Of a DNA stretch of 64,000 nt, positions 18,601 to 27,939 are shown piece by piece. The notes below the pieces were generated by a model, which was given only the letters and a program-made list of their open reading frames with translations, had not been told where the DNA came from and did not search any database. Position numbers and translations under genes: made by a program. How positions within the stretch are numbered: the stretch's first letter is position 1; each line of letters begins with the position of its first letter. The DNA comes from Ostreococcus lucimarinus CCE9901 (Eukaryota > Chlorophyta > Mamiellophyceae > Mamiellales > Bathycoccaceae): assembly GCF_000092065.1 (NCBI RefSeq), contig NC_009363.1, forward strand, positions 558,001 through 622,000, read 5' to 3'.

Positions 18601-20731
18601 TCATACCTCCAGCCACGGCGTTTCCGAGCGCCGATGCGCTCCACAAATAAGCAGTCACATTCCAAACGAGAAGTGCATTCTTTTGGCACCACCGCAGCGC
18701 GTCGATGGCGGTTTGTCTCACGGACTCGTCAAAGTCGTTTAGCGCCGACAGCAAAGTACACTTGACGTAGTCCTGCACATCTGTGGGTATCTTCACTAAA
18801 CCAGCCGCGACCGCTTCGAGCATAATACGCCGCATGCCGACTTCGGCCACCGCGCTAGTGAGCTCATCAGACGGACCGTCGACGAGAGCGCACACGTTGT
18901 CTAATTCAGCGAGTTTCGGGCAAAATATGATCGCAGATCCACTGGTATCAAGTCCGGCACGACCGGCGCGACCTGTCATCTGCTGGATGTCTCGCGCATT
19001 CAGCTTTTTCCATCCCATATTCGTATCGCGAAGAATGACGCGTCGAGCTGGAAGGTTGACGCCGGTGGCGAGCGTACTGGTGCAGCACAAGACGCGAATG
19101 ACTCCGCGTTTGTAGGCGTCGGCCACAGCCTCGTTTTCCTCTCGAGAGAGTCCAGCGTGATGAAACGCGACACCATCTTTGATGTATGGAAGCACATCGC
19201 TCTTAGCACCGAGTGCGGTTTCATAGCCAACGACGATCTCGTCTCGCGACAACGTAGCGTTGTGGATTTGGCGCGGCACGGTGCACTGCATCATATTTCG
19301 AAGCTGATCTGCCAACGTCTTACACGCTGCTCGCGTCGAACAAAACACCAAAACCGATCCATCTTCATCGATCGTTTCCTGAGCGAGCTCTGCGATGTGT
19401 GCGTTGTCTGAATTCGGCGATTTATTCAGCATCGTCCGAATCACGTGCTTCGTCGCCGGATGGAAAATCTCGCAACCAACCTTGACGCACACTTCTAGTC
19501 TGATTGGACGAAAGTTCGTCACATAGAGCCGAGCGAACAACCAATCAGCGAGCGCTTTCAGGTTTGGGATCGAGGCGCTCATACCTATGATTTGCATCGA
19601 ACGCTGATCGCGCGTGCCACCGCGAGTGTTCCCGACTGAGTACGTTGTCTGACTTCCATCTTCGTCGCCTACAGTCGGCTCGCCGCTCGCTCGCGCTTTA
19701 CGCCTCCACAATCCACTCGCGTACACGAGTTTGGTAAGGAACAACTCCATCGTTGCCCCGCGATCATCGTCTTGAATCAAGTGCAGCTCGTCGACGATGA
19801 CGGCGCTCAGTTCGTGTAGCCGATTCTCTTCTAGCAGTCTCGACGTCACTTGGTTCGCCCGCTCTGGCGTGAGCACCAATAAGGTGTTCATCTTTGAATC
19901 GCTCGGAAACGCTCCGCCTCGCCCGCCGTACATCCTTCGCAATCGAAACTCCGTTCCCGCAAAGAGATTTTCTAAACTGTCCGCGCGCTCTTCGCAAAGA
20001 GCGACAAACGGCAACACAAACATCGCCACGCTCCCCGGTCGCTCGCGAAACCGACGCATCAATAGTAAGTCCGCGACGAGACTTTTACCCCCGCTCGTTG
20101 GTGCGCTGTACAACAAATTCACGCGCCCCTCCATCACCCCCGGCAGAGACAGGCACTCCATCTGCCACGGGTACAACTCTCGCACGCCCTTCGCCGCGAG
20201 CGCTTCGCGCGCAGACTCCGGCACGCCCCAAAACTCCAAGTCTCTCCGCCCCGTCGCCGTCACCGGACGTTCGATCGACGTCGACGCCTCATTTCCACGA
20301 CTCGCGCGCGCGTCATCCGTCGTTCTCGACCGCGACCGCGCCGACCGTTCCGCGCTCAGTCTCGCCGCGACCTCCGCGAGCGCTTCGTCGTCGACGTCGT
20401 CCAACAGCGTCTCAAGCCTTTCCGGCGTTTTCGCCCCACTGTGTCTCGAAAACCGCGCGGAATCCTGCGTCAACCCTCGCACGCGATCGCTGCGCGCGCG
20501 ATCGTCCGACCGTTCGGCGCTTCCGTCGTCGCGCGACGCGGCGACGTCGACGCGAGGCCGTTTCAACCGTTCATCGCGCGACTCGCTCGAAAACGCCTCG
20601 TTCGCCGCACGCCGTCGCGCGTTCTCGTCGTTCTCCCCCACGGTGTCGCGCATGAGGTCGACGATCATGGTCTCCGGGTCGAGCGACCGTCGACGGCGCG
20701 ACAGGCGACGCGCGGGCGTGGAGCCGGGCAT
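15668..20731 (-). CDS. POLQ: DNA polymerase theta (helicase-polymerase fusion)
   Basis: 1687 residues in one uninterrupted frame. The N-terminal 130 residues are disordered. The superfamily 2 helicase follows, with Walker A APTSGGKS (near 210), DELH (near 313), and motif VI QMTGRAGRAG (near 587), then the helical Hel308-like region. The C-terminal third is a family A polymerase with motif A VRADYSQLELRIMAHFSGD (near 1427), motif B KNLVYGLLYGSGAKKLA and motif C TVHDECVFE (near 1610), so the catalytic Asp and HDE residues are intact. POLQ anneals microhomologies and extends them in theta-mediated end joining (plant TEBICHI). It is shorter than the human enzyme (about 2590) because the disordered centre is reduced. 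The start is the Met at the head of MPGSTPARR; Met22 is an alternative. Confidence 0.97.
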   Translation of the reverse strand: MPGSTPARRLSRRRRSLDPETMIVDLMRDTVGENDENARRRAANEAFSSESRDERLKRPRVDVAASRDDGSAERSDDRARSDRVRGLTQDSARFSRHSGAKTPERLETLLDDVDDEALAEVAARLSAERSARSRSRTTDDARASRGNEASTSIERPVTATGRRDLEFWGVPESAREALAAKGVRELYPWQMECLSLPGVMEGRVNLLYSAPTSGGKSLVADLLLMRRFRERPGSVAMFVLPFVALCEERADSLENLFAGTEFRLRRMYGGRGGAFPSDSKMNTLLVLTPERANQVTSRLLEENRLHELSAVIVDELHLIQDDDRGATMELFLTKLVYASGLWRRKARASGEPTVGDEDGSQTTYSVGNTRGGTRDQRSMQIIGMSASIPNLKALADWLFARLYVTNFRPIRLEVCVKVGCEIFHPATKHVIRTMLNKSPNSDNAHIAELAQETIDEDGSVLVFCSTRAACKTLADQLRNMMQCTVPRQIHNATLSRDEIVVGYETALGAKSDVLPYIKDGVAFHHAGLSREENEAVADAYKRGVIRVLCCTSTLATGVNLPARRVILRDTNMGWKKLNARDIQQMTGRAGRAGLDTSGSAIIFCPKLAELDNVCALVDGPSDELTSAVAEVGMRRIMLEAVAAGLVKIPTDVQDYVKCTLLSALNDFDESVRQTAIDALRWCQKNALLVWNVTAYLWSASALGNAVAGGMMPLDQVQPIIRDVKTAREDLVLSTPLHLLYLLTAPPVLDDEGAPVNLNKFRTLDALAVLWSNLNAEQLRIAEKVGIDERYVQRLRSNKRDITIAHQLQRFACQRFHVALFLTDLIQEVPIESITSKYGVRAFDVLEEQKSCARFASYVAAICGTLGWGDMEGLITRISDRITAGAQEEILELTKIPYIGIHRARALYTGGITTPKAIVTLGSVDKIAAVLKQYNKNGMAPSAIVRAAREILARAREIVAEQTREEREETETRLAEIREIEAGMANENSLDLAIELDVRTAVGTTLLETSEDIETFLSIWQDSSAYSVIFQPKSVHESSGERRAFEEPTRIAVALNSRAVFIAKLLYDRHEQKNAIRNREIVGIPIARALEILSKEGPRKFTIDLQSQLCNIVDARASTYAARLFCFAQPCVDVRIAAWLLRPSADEVKASAHDALMRGTDPTDPLMKLFSAELGEATSGVEAACHIVDRFGKDRDHLKPLSRATAACYAMGHLTWKECQEKELLRPLMEIEMPFVAPIVAMQTVRIPFDARKMREEMATMDDRLKKLEEYALTQKWIVLDSSVSIARRALTNNTYLQDRLYKHLKLTPPPGAKTSIDANNLRKLYEQSNHPFPLLIIEHRSVFKRRGFADTILGMYADDSRIRYSIFQTNHDCGRLAHSEPNFHSLAHDMTCGDQFYGLDAPKISIRSAFVPPAAKVFVRADYSQLELRIMAHFSGDRTLIHMLQNPEPNNLKDDPFTMLASKWYRKAPDTVLAEERTNCKNLVYGLLYGSGAKKLASDLRMCEEAAKSEVARFKSMLPRLMEWLDGIVIRAREEKPIARVTTISARHRYFPDLHSKNNDDRAAAERQAVNTVCQGSAADIFKTAVVRVIDTLRTKYLIERCQLVLTVHDECVFECDARSAKAIAQIVRHAMESVANEFNLAVPLPVKVQIGSSLGDDAFAVVPRPSSRLPSAANTPAQSPIKSRGP

Positions 20732-20936
20732 GATTGATGCGCGCGCGTAATCCAGGCACCTTTCGTCGCGCGCGCGCGTCTATCGCTCGGCGCGCGCGCG
20801 CGGCGCGCGCATGCGCCGAAGGGTGCGCGGCGATACGTTTTCGCGACGCGCGCGCGCGCGACGACGTCGCGGCGCGGCGCGGTGTGCGGCGCGTGGGTCT
20901 CGTCGGTCGAGTTTTTATGTGGATTCTGGAACAACG
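20732..20936. other. 205-bp spacer between the KEN-kinase and POLQ genes
   Basis: Both genes are on the minus strand, so this holds the 3' region of the kinase gene and the POLQ promoter. It is dominated by CGCG runs, and I see no gene or RNA in it. Confidence 0.5.
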
Positions 20937-23900
20937 CTACGGCGCGGACGCTCCGGCGTTCGCGGCGTCGACGCCGGTGACGTCGCGCTTCAGGAGGTAG
21001 TGGGCGAATAAGGGTAAGTCTGGAAACGTGTGCGCGATGTAAGCCTCGACGATTTTGCGCGAAGACGTCCAAGGATCGGCGGCGGTGTCTTCGGGACGCA
21101 GGAGCACGGCGACGTTGGATCCGAGCGCGCGGAGCATCTCCGCGCGTTCGGCTTCGAGCGGCGGATGCTCGTGCATATTACGCGCGAAGCGCACCAGATC
21201 GAACAAACGATTGCCGTAAGAGTAATCCTTGGGTTCGTTTTGTCTCGGCGGAGGAACGACGTCGGCGGCGCGCTTGCCGCCGCGGCGGCGGTTGCGCTTT
21301 GAATTTGTCTTCGACGCAGCTTCCGCCGCGCGAGCCGCGCGGGCGTCTTCCCACGTCTGCTGCATGTTCGCCGTGCGTTGTGCGTACCTATCTGCGCGCA
21401 CTAGTAGAGATGGAACGACGAGAGACTTCCAGTTGCGAATCGATTGCGCCGCTCGCTCGGCTTGTCCAGGTCGCCCCTTCCAAACCGTCTGCGCGAGATC
21501 TGCTTCGTCCTTTTCCGAAAGAGAGTTCACGATGCGCCGATCGAAAATTTCTCGAACGGCTTCCATGCACTCTTCAACGTCCCAAAGCGCGGGGTGCTCG
21601 CAAACCTCCGTGGCGGTGGGACGCTCACGCGGATCCGGATCCAACATCCGGTGAAGGAGTTCGCGCGCCGCGACTGCGGTGTGCGACGGTAACATCGCGG
21701 TCTCGATCGCTTGAAGACTGAATTTGCCTTTTACGATGCGTTGATTTTCAAATCCAACGTCCAGCGCGGTGGATGCGCTCAGATCGAGTTCTTGCGTTGG
21801 GGATTTGTTTCGCGAATCCATCTTCCTCTCTTGCTTGTACGGCGATTGCAAACCAGTCATGATGGTGTACATGAGACATCCAAAACTCCAGACGTCAACC
21901 TTGGGCGTCAGGGGAGCGTTAAGCAACACTTCCGGTGGTCGACCTTGTAAACCAATGTTCACCCCGTACCCTTCAAAAGTTGTGAGCGAGTACGTGTTGC
22001 CATCCGTCGCCTTGTTTGCGTCCTTCAATCGCACCCCGAGGCCCAAATCCGCGAGCTTGAACTCGCCGTCCGCGCTCCGAAGGCAGTTGTCGGCTTTGAT
22101 GTCGTTGTGTGTTACACCGGCAGCGTGCACGTCTTCCACAGCTTGAGCGAGTTGTCGCACGGCATCCATGCGCTCGACGTGCGAGATCGCCGGCGCGCCG
22201 CCAGCAGTGCCCGCATTCTTCAGCCACGTCGCCAAAGACTCGCCGCACAGCTCCATGGCGGTGTAGATTGCCCCATCACCGCGGTCGACGTCAAGTTTAC
22301 TACCCAGTATATGCGTCGCCCGCGTGCTTCGCTCGTTCAAGTGCTTGTGAATGGCAATCTCTCTTTCAATCAATGACTTCATGTTGTCTCCGCGCTCGCC
22401 CGGCGGCAAGGGGATGCGCTTGATCGCGGCGTCGCGACGAACGACTCTGTTGCCCGCACCCTCGTCGTAATATCCCTTGAACACGACAGTTCCGAGCGAT
22501 CCTCGACCGAGAATTTCAGCCTCGTTATACCAAATATTACGTCCGGCGTTCACCCACCGATCACTATCCGAATCATTCCCAGACGTCGGCGCCGGTAAAA
22601 GTGAATCCGTGATTCGATGGGCACGAATGAACGCCTGTATCTGACGCTCCAAATTCTCTAGCTTCGTCTCCGCGCTACGCACAATGTCTTCGTCCACTCC
22701 CATATCTTTGGCTTGCGCGATTCGCTCGCGCAGCTTCACAGGGTCAACATCTTCTGCGGCGTGTAATAAATCTCTCGCCGCGCCTAGAGCGAGAACGCGC
22801 GCACGTCCAAGCTTGCTCGCCTTGGCTGCAGCGTCGACGTCCTCGGCATCCATTTGCAGCGCATCCATAAGCTCGGTAGAGATATCCTCTTCTTGTAATT
22901 CTTCCATGTTCTCATGCGACACTTGCAAAGCGCTCCCAGCCAGGCGCGCTTGGATGCGCGAAGAGAGCTCGTTCATGAGCTCCTCCATCTCCACCCCTTG
23001 CGCCTCGAGCGCCTGAGGTCCGCCCTCGATGGGCATGGGCGCCCCGGCGAACTCGTTGATGCGGTTGACTGTGTCTAAGAACGCCTGTCGGTGCATTTCT
23101 CCAAGCGCCGCGATTTGCTCGAGCTTTCCTAATTGCATACTAAACGCAGCCACGGACGGTTCGATTTGCGGCAGGTGTACTTCTGACATCCTTCCCTTGG
23201 CGTTCCACATCTCACGCAACAACACCTCAGCCTTGACCACGTCCGCATCGTCGCGTGTGTCCGTGATTTCTCTCGCGCGCGCCGTGAGCGCTTTCAGTTC
23301 AGCTCGAAGATCCGCCTTGCGCACCGCCGCTCTAAATTCGCGCAGCGCGTCGAAAATCTTTGTCACGGGCGGAAACACCTTCGCCTTGCCCTCGGGCGTA
23401 CCGTGGAACGCGATCAACTTGCGCTCTTCTTCAAGAATTTCTTCATCCGTCATCTCACCTCTAAGAAATCTGTGCGTGTGCTGCGTCGTCTCGACGATGG
23501 AATCACCGAACGATCTCGTCCTTGATCTCAAACGATTGATGAATCGCAAGCCACCAAAGATGGCGTTCATCAGAAACCATCGAGAATCGTGTTGCTTTCC
23601 TAAATAGGGCGCCGTATATTCATCAAACCACTTTCTCGCGCGCACGCTCGTCATCTCGCCAAACTTGTCGAGCTCACCCGCGGACATCATCTTCGTCACT
23701 TCCGGTAGCGTGAGGCCGTTGTGCGACCACTCGTTGAGCCACTGCTTTTGAATGTTGTCCAGTTGCCCGATGAAACGAGCGCTATGTTCTTCGATCGCAG
23801 CCGCACGCGTGAGATCGGTGAGATCGGACATGTACTCCTCCCACTGTTTTCCCACCGGCACGTTCGAACCGCGATGACCTGCAAATTCCAAGCCGCACAC

Positions 23901-24902
23901 GACGACGCGGACGTCGGTCGTCTTCGCTAATCGCAGCGCTGTCTCGATATCTTGCTTTATCATCTCCCGATTCTCCGGCGAATTGTTCACCGGAGGCAAA
24001 ACCCAAACGAATAATTGCGGCGATAAGCTATCGCTAAACTCAGAGAATGCGAGCTCGTGCATGGGGATGACCGTGATCGGCGTATCCGGTCGAGCGTCGA
24101 CGACGCGGCCCGATTCCTCCATGCGCCGGACTAAAATCTGATGCAAGCGTAGCCCTTCCCAGTCGCGCGGTAAGCCGGCGAGCGTCATGTACGCGTTCGG
24201 TCTGAACATCGATAACAAAGGCGAGTACCTCGCTCTCTTCGTCGCTTGCATGAGCAGCATGTTGGAGATCATGTTATCGAAGAGGGCCTCGCCGCGTTGC
24301 GTGAGCTCGATATCCATCGTTTTATTGCTTCGAACGTTGTACAGAAACGTTGATTTTCGCGCGGATCCTTGCGTAAACGTCAAGAACTTCGACGCGCTCC
24401 TAGATTGACCGACTATGGCTCCCAGAACGGCGATGTTTCCGCGCATGCCCTCCATCGCCGACGCGCTCAACCAGTTCCACAGCGCCGGCGCGAACGAAGG
24501 CGTGAGCGCCTCCTTCGCCACCGGTTCGCGCCCACCGTACCATCGCGCCAGCACTTTCGGCGCGCTCAGCTCGGGTTCGTACGTCTTCTGCACCGCTAAT
24601 CTATGCTCCGTCATCTCGTTCCCCGTGAGTTCCGAACTCGCCACGTTTTCCCGCGTCCAGTCGTAATCTTGCGCCAACCAACCCTTCAGCAGTTTCGACC
24701 CCGGTCTCGGCGTCTCCAACCCGAGCTCGCGCGCGCGCTGCGACTCAAAACTAGACGACGCCGACGTGGAGTACACCCCGCGCGGCGTCCGATCGCGCGC
24801 GCTCGTCGACGCGTCGAGCCCCGAGCGCGCGCGCGCGTCGACGCCGCCCGCCGTCTCGCGTCCCAGTCCCACCGCCGCGCGCGCCGCGCGACGACGCAGC
24901 AT
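20937..24902 (-). CDS. IRE1/RNase L-like protein kinase with KEN endoribonuclease domain and mitochondrial-type presequence
   Basis: 1321 residues in one frame. Residues 1-48 (Arg-rich, no acid until about 21; RGVYSTS near 42-48) look like a mitochondrial or dual transit peptide. Residues 60-560 are an unrecognised region; 560-780 are helical. A kinase domain starts near 800 (glycine loop GRGSLGTV, AAIK lysine, EREIAIHKHL helix C) and continues through HNDIKADN (HRD as HND) and ADLGLG (DFG as DLG). Directly after it, residues about 1120-1310 match a KEN nuclease: NWKSLVVPSLL, then LVRFARNMHEH, with the catalytic Arg-Asn...His spacing of IRE1 (RNKKHH), and a final FPDLPLFAHYLL block. IRE1 is normally an ER sensor, but I see no signal peptide, lumenal beta-propeller or transmembrane segment. 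The likely role is a kinase-gated RNase acting on organellar RNA; this is inference. Confidence 0.85.
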   Translation of the reverse strand: MLRRRAARAAVGLGRETAGGVDARARSGLDASTSARDRTPRGVYSTSASSSFESQRARELGLETPRPGSKLLKGWLAQDYDWTRENVASSELTGNEMTEHRLAVQKTYEPELSAPKVLARWYGGREPVAKEALTPSFAPALWNWLSASAMEGMRGNIAVLGAIVGQSRSASKFLTFTQGSARKSTFLYNVRSNKTMDIELTQRGEALFDNMISNMLLMQATKRARYSPLLSMFRPNAYMTLAGLPRDWEGLRLHQILVRRMEESGRVVDARPDTPITVIPMHELAFSEFSDSLSPQLFVWVLPPVNNSPENREMIKQDIETALRLAKTTDVRVVVCGLEFAGHRGSNVPVGKQWEEYMSDLTDLTRAAAIEEHSARFIGQLDNIQKQWLNEWSHNGLTLPEVTKMMSAGELDKFGEMTSVRARKWFDEYTAPYLGKQHDSRWFLMNAIFGGLRFINRLRSRTRSFGDSIVETTQHTHRFLRGEMTDEEILEEERKLIAFHGTPEGKAKVFPPVTKIFDALREFRAAVRKADLRAELKALTARAREITDTRDDADVVKAEVLLREMWNAKGRMSEVHLPQIEPSVAAFSMQLGKLEQIAALGEMHRQAFLDTVNRINEFAGAPMPIEGGPQALEAQGVEMEELMNELSSRIQARLAGSALQVSHENMEELQEEDISTELMDALQMDAEDVDAAAKASKLGRARVLALGAARDLLHAAEDVDPVKLRERIAQAKDMGVDEDIVRSAETKLENLERQIQAFIRAHRITDSLLPAPTSGNDSDSDRWVNAGRNIWYNEAEILGRGSLGTVVFKGYYDEGAGNRVVRRDAAIKRIPLPPGERGDNMKSLIEREIAIHKHLNERSTRATHILGSKLDVDRGDGAIYTAMELCGESLATWLKNAGTAGGAPAISHVERMDAVRQLAQAVEDVHAAGVTHNDIKADNCLRSADGEFKLADLGLGVRLKDANKATDGNTYSLTTFEGYGVNIGLQGRPPEVLLNAPLTPKVDVWSFGCLMYTIMTGLQSPYKQERKMDSRNKSPTQELDLSASTALDVGFENQRIVKGKFSLQAIETAMLPSHTAVAARELLHRMLDPDPRERPTATEVCEHPALWDVEECMEAVREIFDRRIVNSLSEKDEADLAQTVWKGRPGQAERAAQSIRNWKSLVVPSLLVRADRYAQRTANMQQTWEDARAARAAEAASKTNSKRNRRRGGKRAADVVPPPRQNEPKDYSYGNRLFDLVRFARNMHEHPPLEAERAEMLRALGSNVAVLLRPEDTAADPWTSSRKIVEAYIAHTFPDLPLFAHYLLKRDVTGVDAANAGASAP

Positions 24903-25511
24903 CGCGCGCGCGCGCTCGATCGTTACCTACGCGTCGCCCCCCGCGCGTCTCTCCCGCGCGCCCGCCCCGCGCGCGCGCCGCGCCGCCGCCGTCGTCTCGC
25001 GCCAATCCGCCTCGAGCGTTCGGTCCGCGTCCGGCGCGACCGAACGCCGGCTCGAGATCGCCGGCGCGAGCGACGTCGAGCCCGCGTCGAGGTCTTCGCG
25101 TCGACGCGCGCCGACCGCGCGCGCTCGACGCCGCCGGCGCGCTGTGGGGCGGCGACGCGCGCGCGCGCGTGTTTCGTATGGCGTCAGTGAGGAGACGAAT
25201 TTCTGGAATTCGGCGCATTCGGAACGCCCATCGAATCACGTATAGTAAACCGGAGACGCGCGCCGAGGGTTCAGGCGCCGCGCGCGCGTCAGAAGGCCGC
25301 GCGCGCGACGCGACGCGACCGTCGAGCGCGCGGACGGTGGGAGCGTCACGTCGGTGGCCCTCGGCGAGGACGCGCGCGCGCGACGCGGCGAAGACGCGGC
25401 GCGCAGAGGGAGAATTCCCGAACGATTCGGTGACGTAGATCTGGCGCGAATTGTCGGTGGGAAATCGCGAAACCGGCGACGGGGCGCGCGGTGAGCGTCG
25501 ACGGTGACGAG
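24903..25511. other. 609-bp divergent spacer, longest gene-free stretch of the window
   Basis: This lies between the start codons of the KEN-kinase and the Tudor-PWWP gene. Open frames here are Arg/Ala-rich translations of CGCG sequence with no recognisable domain. Bases 25190-25255 are less GC-rich (near GAATTC and a CACGTATAGTAAAC string) and are the best place for a promoter or initiation region. I see no tRNA, snRNA or repeat. A non-ATG or spliced 5' exon of either gene cannot be excluded. Confidence 0.5.
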
Positions 25512-27734
25512 ATGCCGGCGTGCGCGATGGGAAACGATGCCGCGGAGCCGTACGCGAGCGCCGCGGGACGCGCGACGCAGGAGGTGCGGAAAGCGAGCGA
25601 CGCGACGCGCGGGGGACGGGGAGAGATCAGAGGAGAGACGCCGGATTTGCCGCTGTCTTACGCTCGAAACGGCGGGACGTGCTCGACGAGCGATGACTCG
25701 AGGCCGAGTTCGAGGATGGCGATGGGCAAGGATGGGAATTCGCGCGCGAGCGGGGACGGGACGACGTCGGGAATGGAGGAAGAGCGCAGACGAGCGAGAG
25801 AGGCGACTCGCGCGTGGTTCTCGGAGCGCGCGGCGAACGGAGATCTGGAGCTCATGCGCGCGGAGTTACACTCGATGGGACAGAAGGAGTTACAGCGCAT
25901 GTTTGTCGAGATGTTTGACCGCGCGACGACGAGCAACAATAATCAGTGGTTGCGAAGACGAATCGCCAACGGGTTGGGCTTGGAGGACGTCGCCGAGCAC
26001 GTCGTGAGCTCGCAAGCCAAGTTGGCTTCGGCGACGAACGAACGCGTTCCATCGAAGAGACAAAGTGCGCGTCGCAATGCGGTGGAAACCGCGGCAGTAA
26101 CACCGGCGGCACAGGCGACGCCGAACACGCGGGGCGCGGAGTCCCCGGACGAGGCGGCGGAGTTCACCCCTGATGGCGTTCGCAAGTCTCGTCGAGCGGT
26201 GAAGCCGAAGGCGATATTTGATTCCGACGCGTTTCCTTCCGCGGCCAAGGTGAGTGAGGAGCGTAGGCGAGAACGAAAGCGACAAGAGGCATTGGAGCAG
26301 GCGGCGACGTGCGCGAGTGGTGTAACGACGGATCATCACGGCGGCAAGGCCGCCGTAGGACGCCGCGTGCGAGTGTACTGGCCTCTCGAAGGCAAGTTCT
26401 TTGCGGGTGTCGTCACTGCGTACAACGCGCGCACTGGCTTGCACCACATCGACTACGACGACGGCGACAAGGAAGAAATCAAGCTGGCGACGCCCGAACA
26501 GCCTCGCAAGTTTGAGGCCATCGAGCACCCGGCGTTGGCGTCGACGCCTTCTCCGGCGAGTGACTGGCCTGCACTTACGAATACTGTCGATTCATCGATA
26601 TCGTTGTCTATGCCGCAGCCGGGACGACCTGCTGATATTCTCAGTACGCTCCCGTCAAGCTGGCCGGCGGTGGGATCGCTTGTGTGGGGTCGGGTGCGCG
26701 GTCACGGCTGGTGGCCCGGAGCGGTGCACGACAAGGACGCGAGTCACGACATGCAAGAGATCAGTTTCTTCGACAACAGTAGGGCTCGACTTCACCGCCA
26801 CGACTTGTTGCCCTTTCAACAGTATTACATGGTGCTGCGCGACGCGAAAAAGACGCACGCGTACGCCGAGGCGGTTTCTCGAGCGGCGGAAACGTATGAA
26901 AGCCGACGGCAGCGAACGGTGAAGCGACGTTCGAAGAAGGAAGAGCAATCAAACGTCGAAGAGTCGAGTGAGCCGCCGAGAATATGGCATTTCGAACGCG
27001 AGGGGGCAAAGAAGTCGCACAAGCGGTCGAAAGACGTTGACGTCGACGACGCAGGCGCGGCGAAGCGAGGCAAAGTGAACGAACACTCGACGACGGTATT
27101 CGGTTCGATTGAAGCTCCGAAGACTCTGAACGATCTAAATAAGAGCTTGGAAGAGATGAAGGCCAAGATGTTACCGCTCGCGAAAGAGAGCCGAAAGACG
27201 CTCAACAAACATCTGGTAGACACCGCCAGAAAAGTGAAAACGGAGGCGGCTGACGACGACGAAGAGACACTGATCGCCGCCGATGAACGTGTCGTGGTGC
27301 TCGACGAGTTGGCGTCCATCGAATCCTTGATTGCGTGGAGCGAAAACAAAGCTGCGAAGTCGCCCGCCAAGACTCCCGATTTGTCCTTCATGACAAAACG
27401 CGGCGATGACATTTCACCCTCGGACCCGAAAGGGCTTCTACGACAACCGAGTGAAAACTTGTTGTGCTTGGGTGAGATTAGTGAGTTTTTCGACGGTACC
27501 GCGCGAGCGGATCCCTTGGGAATCGACGATCCAATTGTCGCCGATTTGGGCGCGGACGAAGTCGCCAAGATGACCGCGCCATCCACGCCCGAGCAACACG
27601 GCATCGAAGGCGAGGGCAGTCCGTTCGCAAAAAGCAACATGAGTGACTCGTGCACCACGCTTCACGCCTCTTACGGTGACAAAAAGATTAACGTCTCAGA
27701 GACGCCGGTGACGAAAGGAGCGCTCTCCGCCTGA
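25512..27734 (+). CDS. Chromatin reader with Tudor-like and PWWP domains
   Basis: 740 residues. Near 115-155 is a helical block containing MGQKELQRMFVEMFDRATTS and NNNQWLRRRIANGLG, which I cannot assign to a family. A Tudor-like domain lies at about 279-336 (GRRVRVYWPLEGKFFAGVVTAYN, HHIDYDDGDKEEIKL). A PWWP domain at about 381-440 has GSLVWGRVRGHGWWPGAV and the aromatic cage-type residues around WWP. PWWP domains read methylated histone H3 (K36) together with DNA, and the Tudor fold resembles that in plant PDS5/ATX proteins. The C-terminal 300 residues are acidic or basic low complexity. The frame also has a GTG seven codons earlier, but the first ATG was taken. Confidence 0.82.
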   Translation: MPACAMGNDAAEPYASAAGRATQEVRKASDATRGGRGEIRGETPDLPLSYARNGGTCSTSDDSRPSSRMAMGKDGNSRASGDGTTSGMEEERRRAREATRAWFSERAANGDLELMRAELHSMGQKELQRMFVEMFDRATTSNNNQWLRRRIANGLGLEDVAEHVVSSQAKLASATNERVPSKRQSARRNAVETAAVTPAAQATPNTRGAESPDEAAEFTPDGVRKSRRAVKPKAIFDSDAFPSAAKVSEERRRERKRQEALEQAATCASGVTTDHHGGKAAVGRRVRVYWPLEGKFFAGVVTAYNARTGLHHIDYDDGDKEEIKLATPEQPRKFEAIEHPALASTPSPASDWPALTNTVDSSISLSMPQPGRPADILSTLPSSWPAVGSLVWGRVRGHGWWPGAVHDKDASHDMQEISFFDNSRARLHRHDLLPFQQYYMVLRDAKKTHAYAEAVSRAAETYESRRQRTVKRRSKKEEQSNVEESSEPPRIWHFEREGAKKSHKRSKDVDVDDAGAAKRGKVNEHSTTVFGSIEAPKTLNDLNKSLEEMKAKMLPLAKESRKTLNKHLVDTARKVKTEAADDDEETLIAADERVVVLDELASIESLIAWSENKAAKSPAKTPDLSFMTKRGDDISPSDPKGLLRQPSENLLCLGEISEFFDGTARADPLGIDDPIVADLGADEVAKMTAPSTPEQHGIEGEGSPFAKSNMSDSCTTLHASYGDKKINVSETPVTKGALSA

Positions 27735-27939
27735 GCGTAGAGGCGATAGATTACACAACATTTTCCACCACCGTCCTCTTCGGTGGGTCCACTTTCGAAC
27801 GTACCCTATTTTGACATTTAATACTAAAAAGCCGTGTACACTAAAAGAACGAGCGCGCGAACCTGCGCACGCGCGACCTCTTCTCTCGCCTCACAGTCAG
27901 CCTCGGGCGCGCGAACGCGACCTTTTCGACCTCGTAAAC

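Noticed and set aside
24751-25239. 162-codon minus-strand frame in the spacer upstream of the KEN kinase
   Set aside because: Arg/Ala/Gly-rich composition, overlap with the kinase N-terminus and no domain; unsupported.
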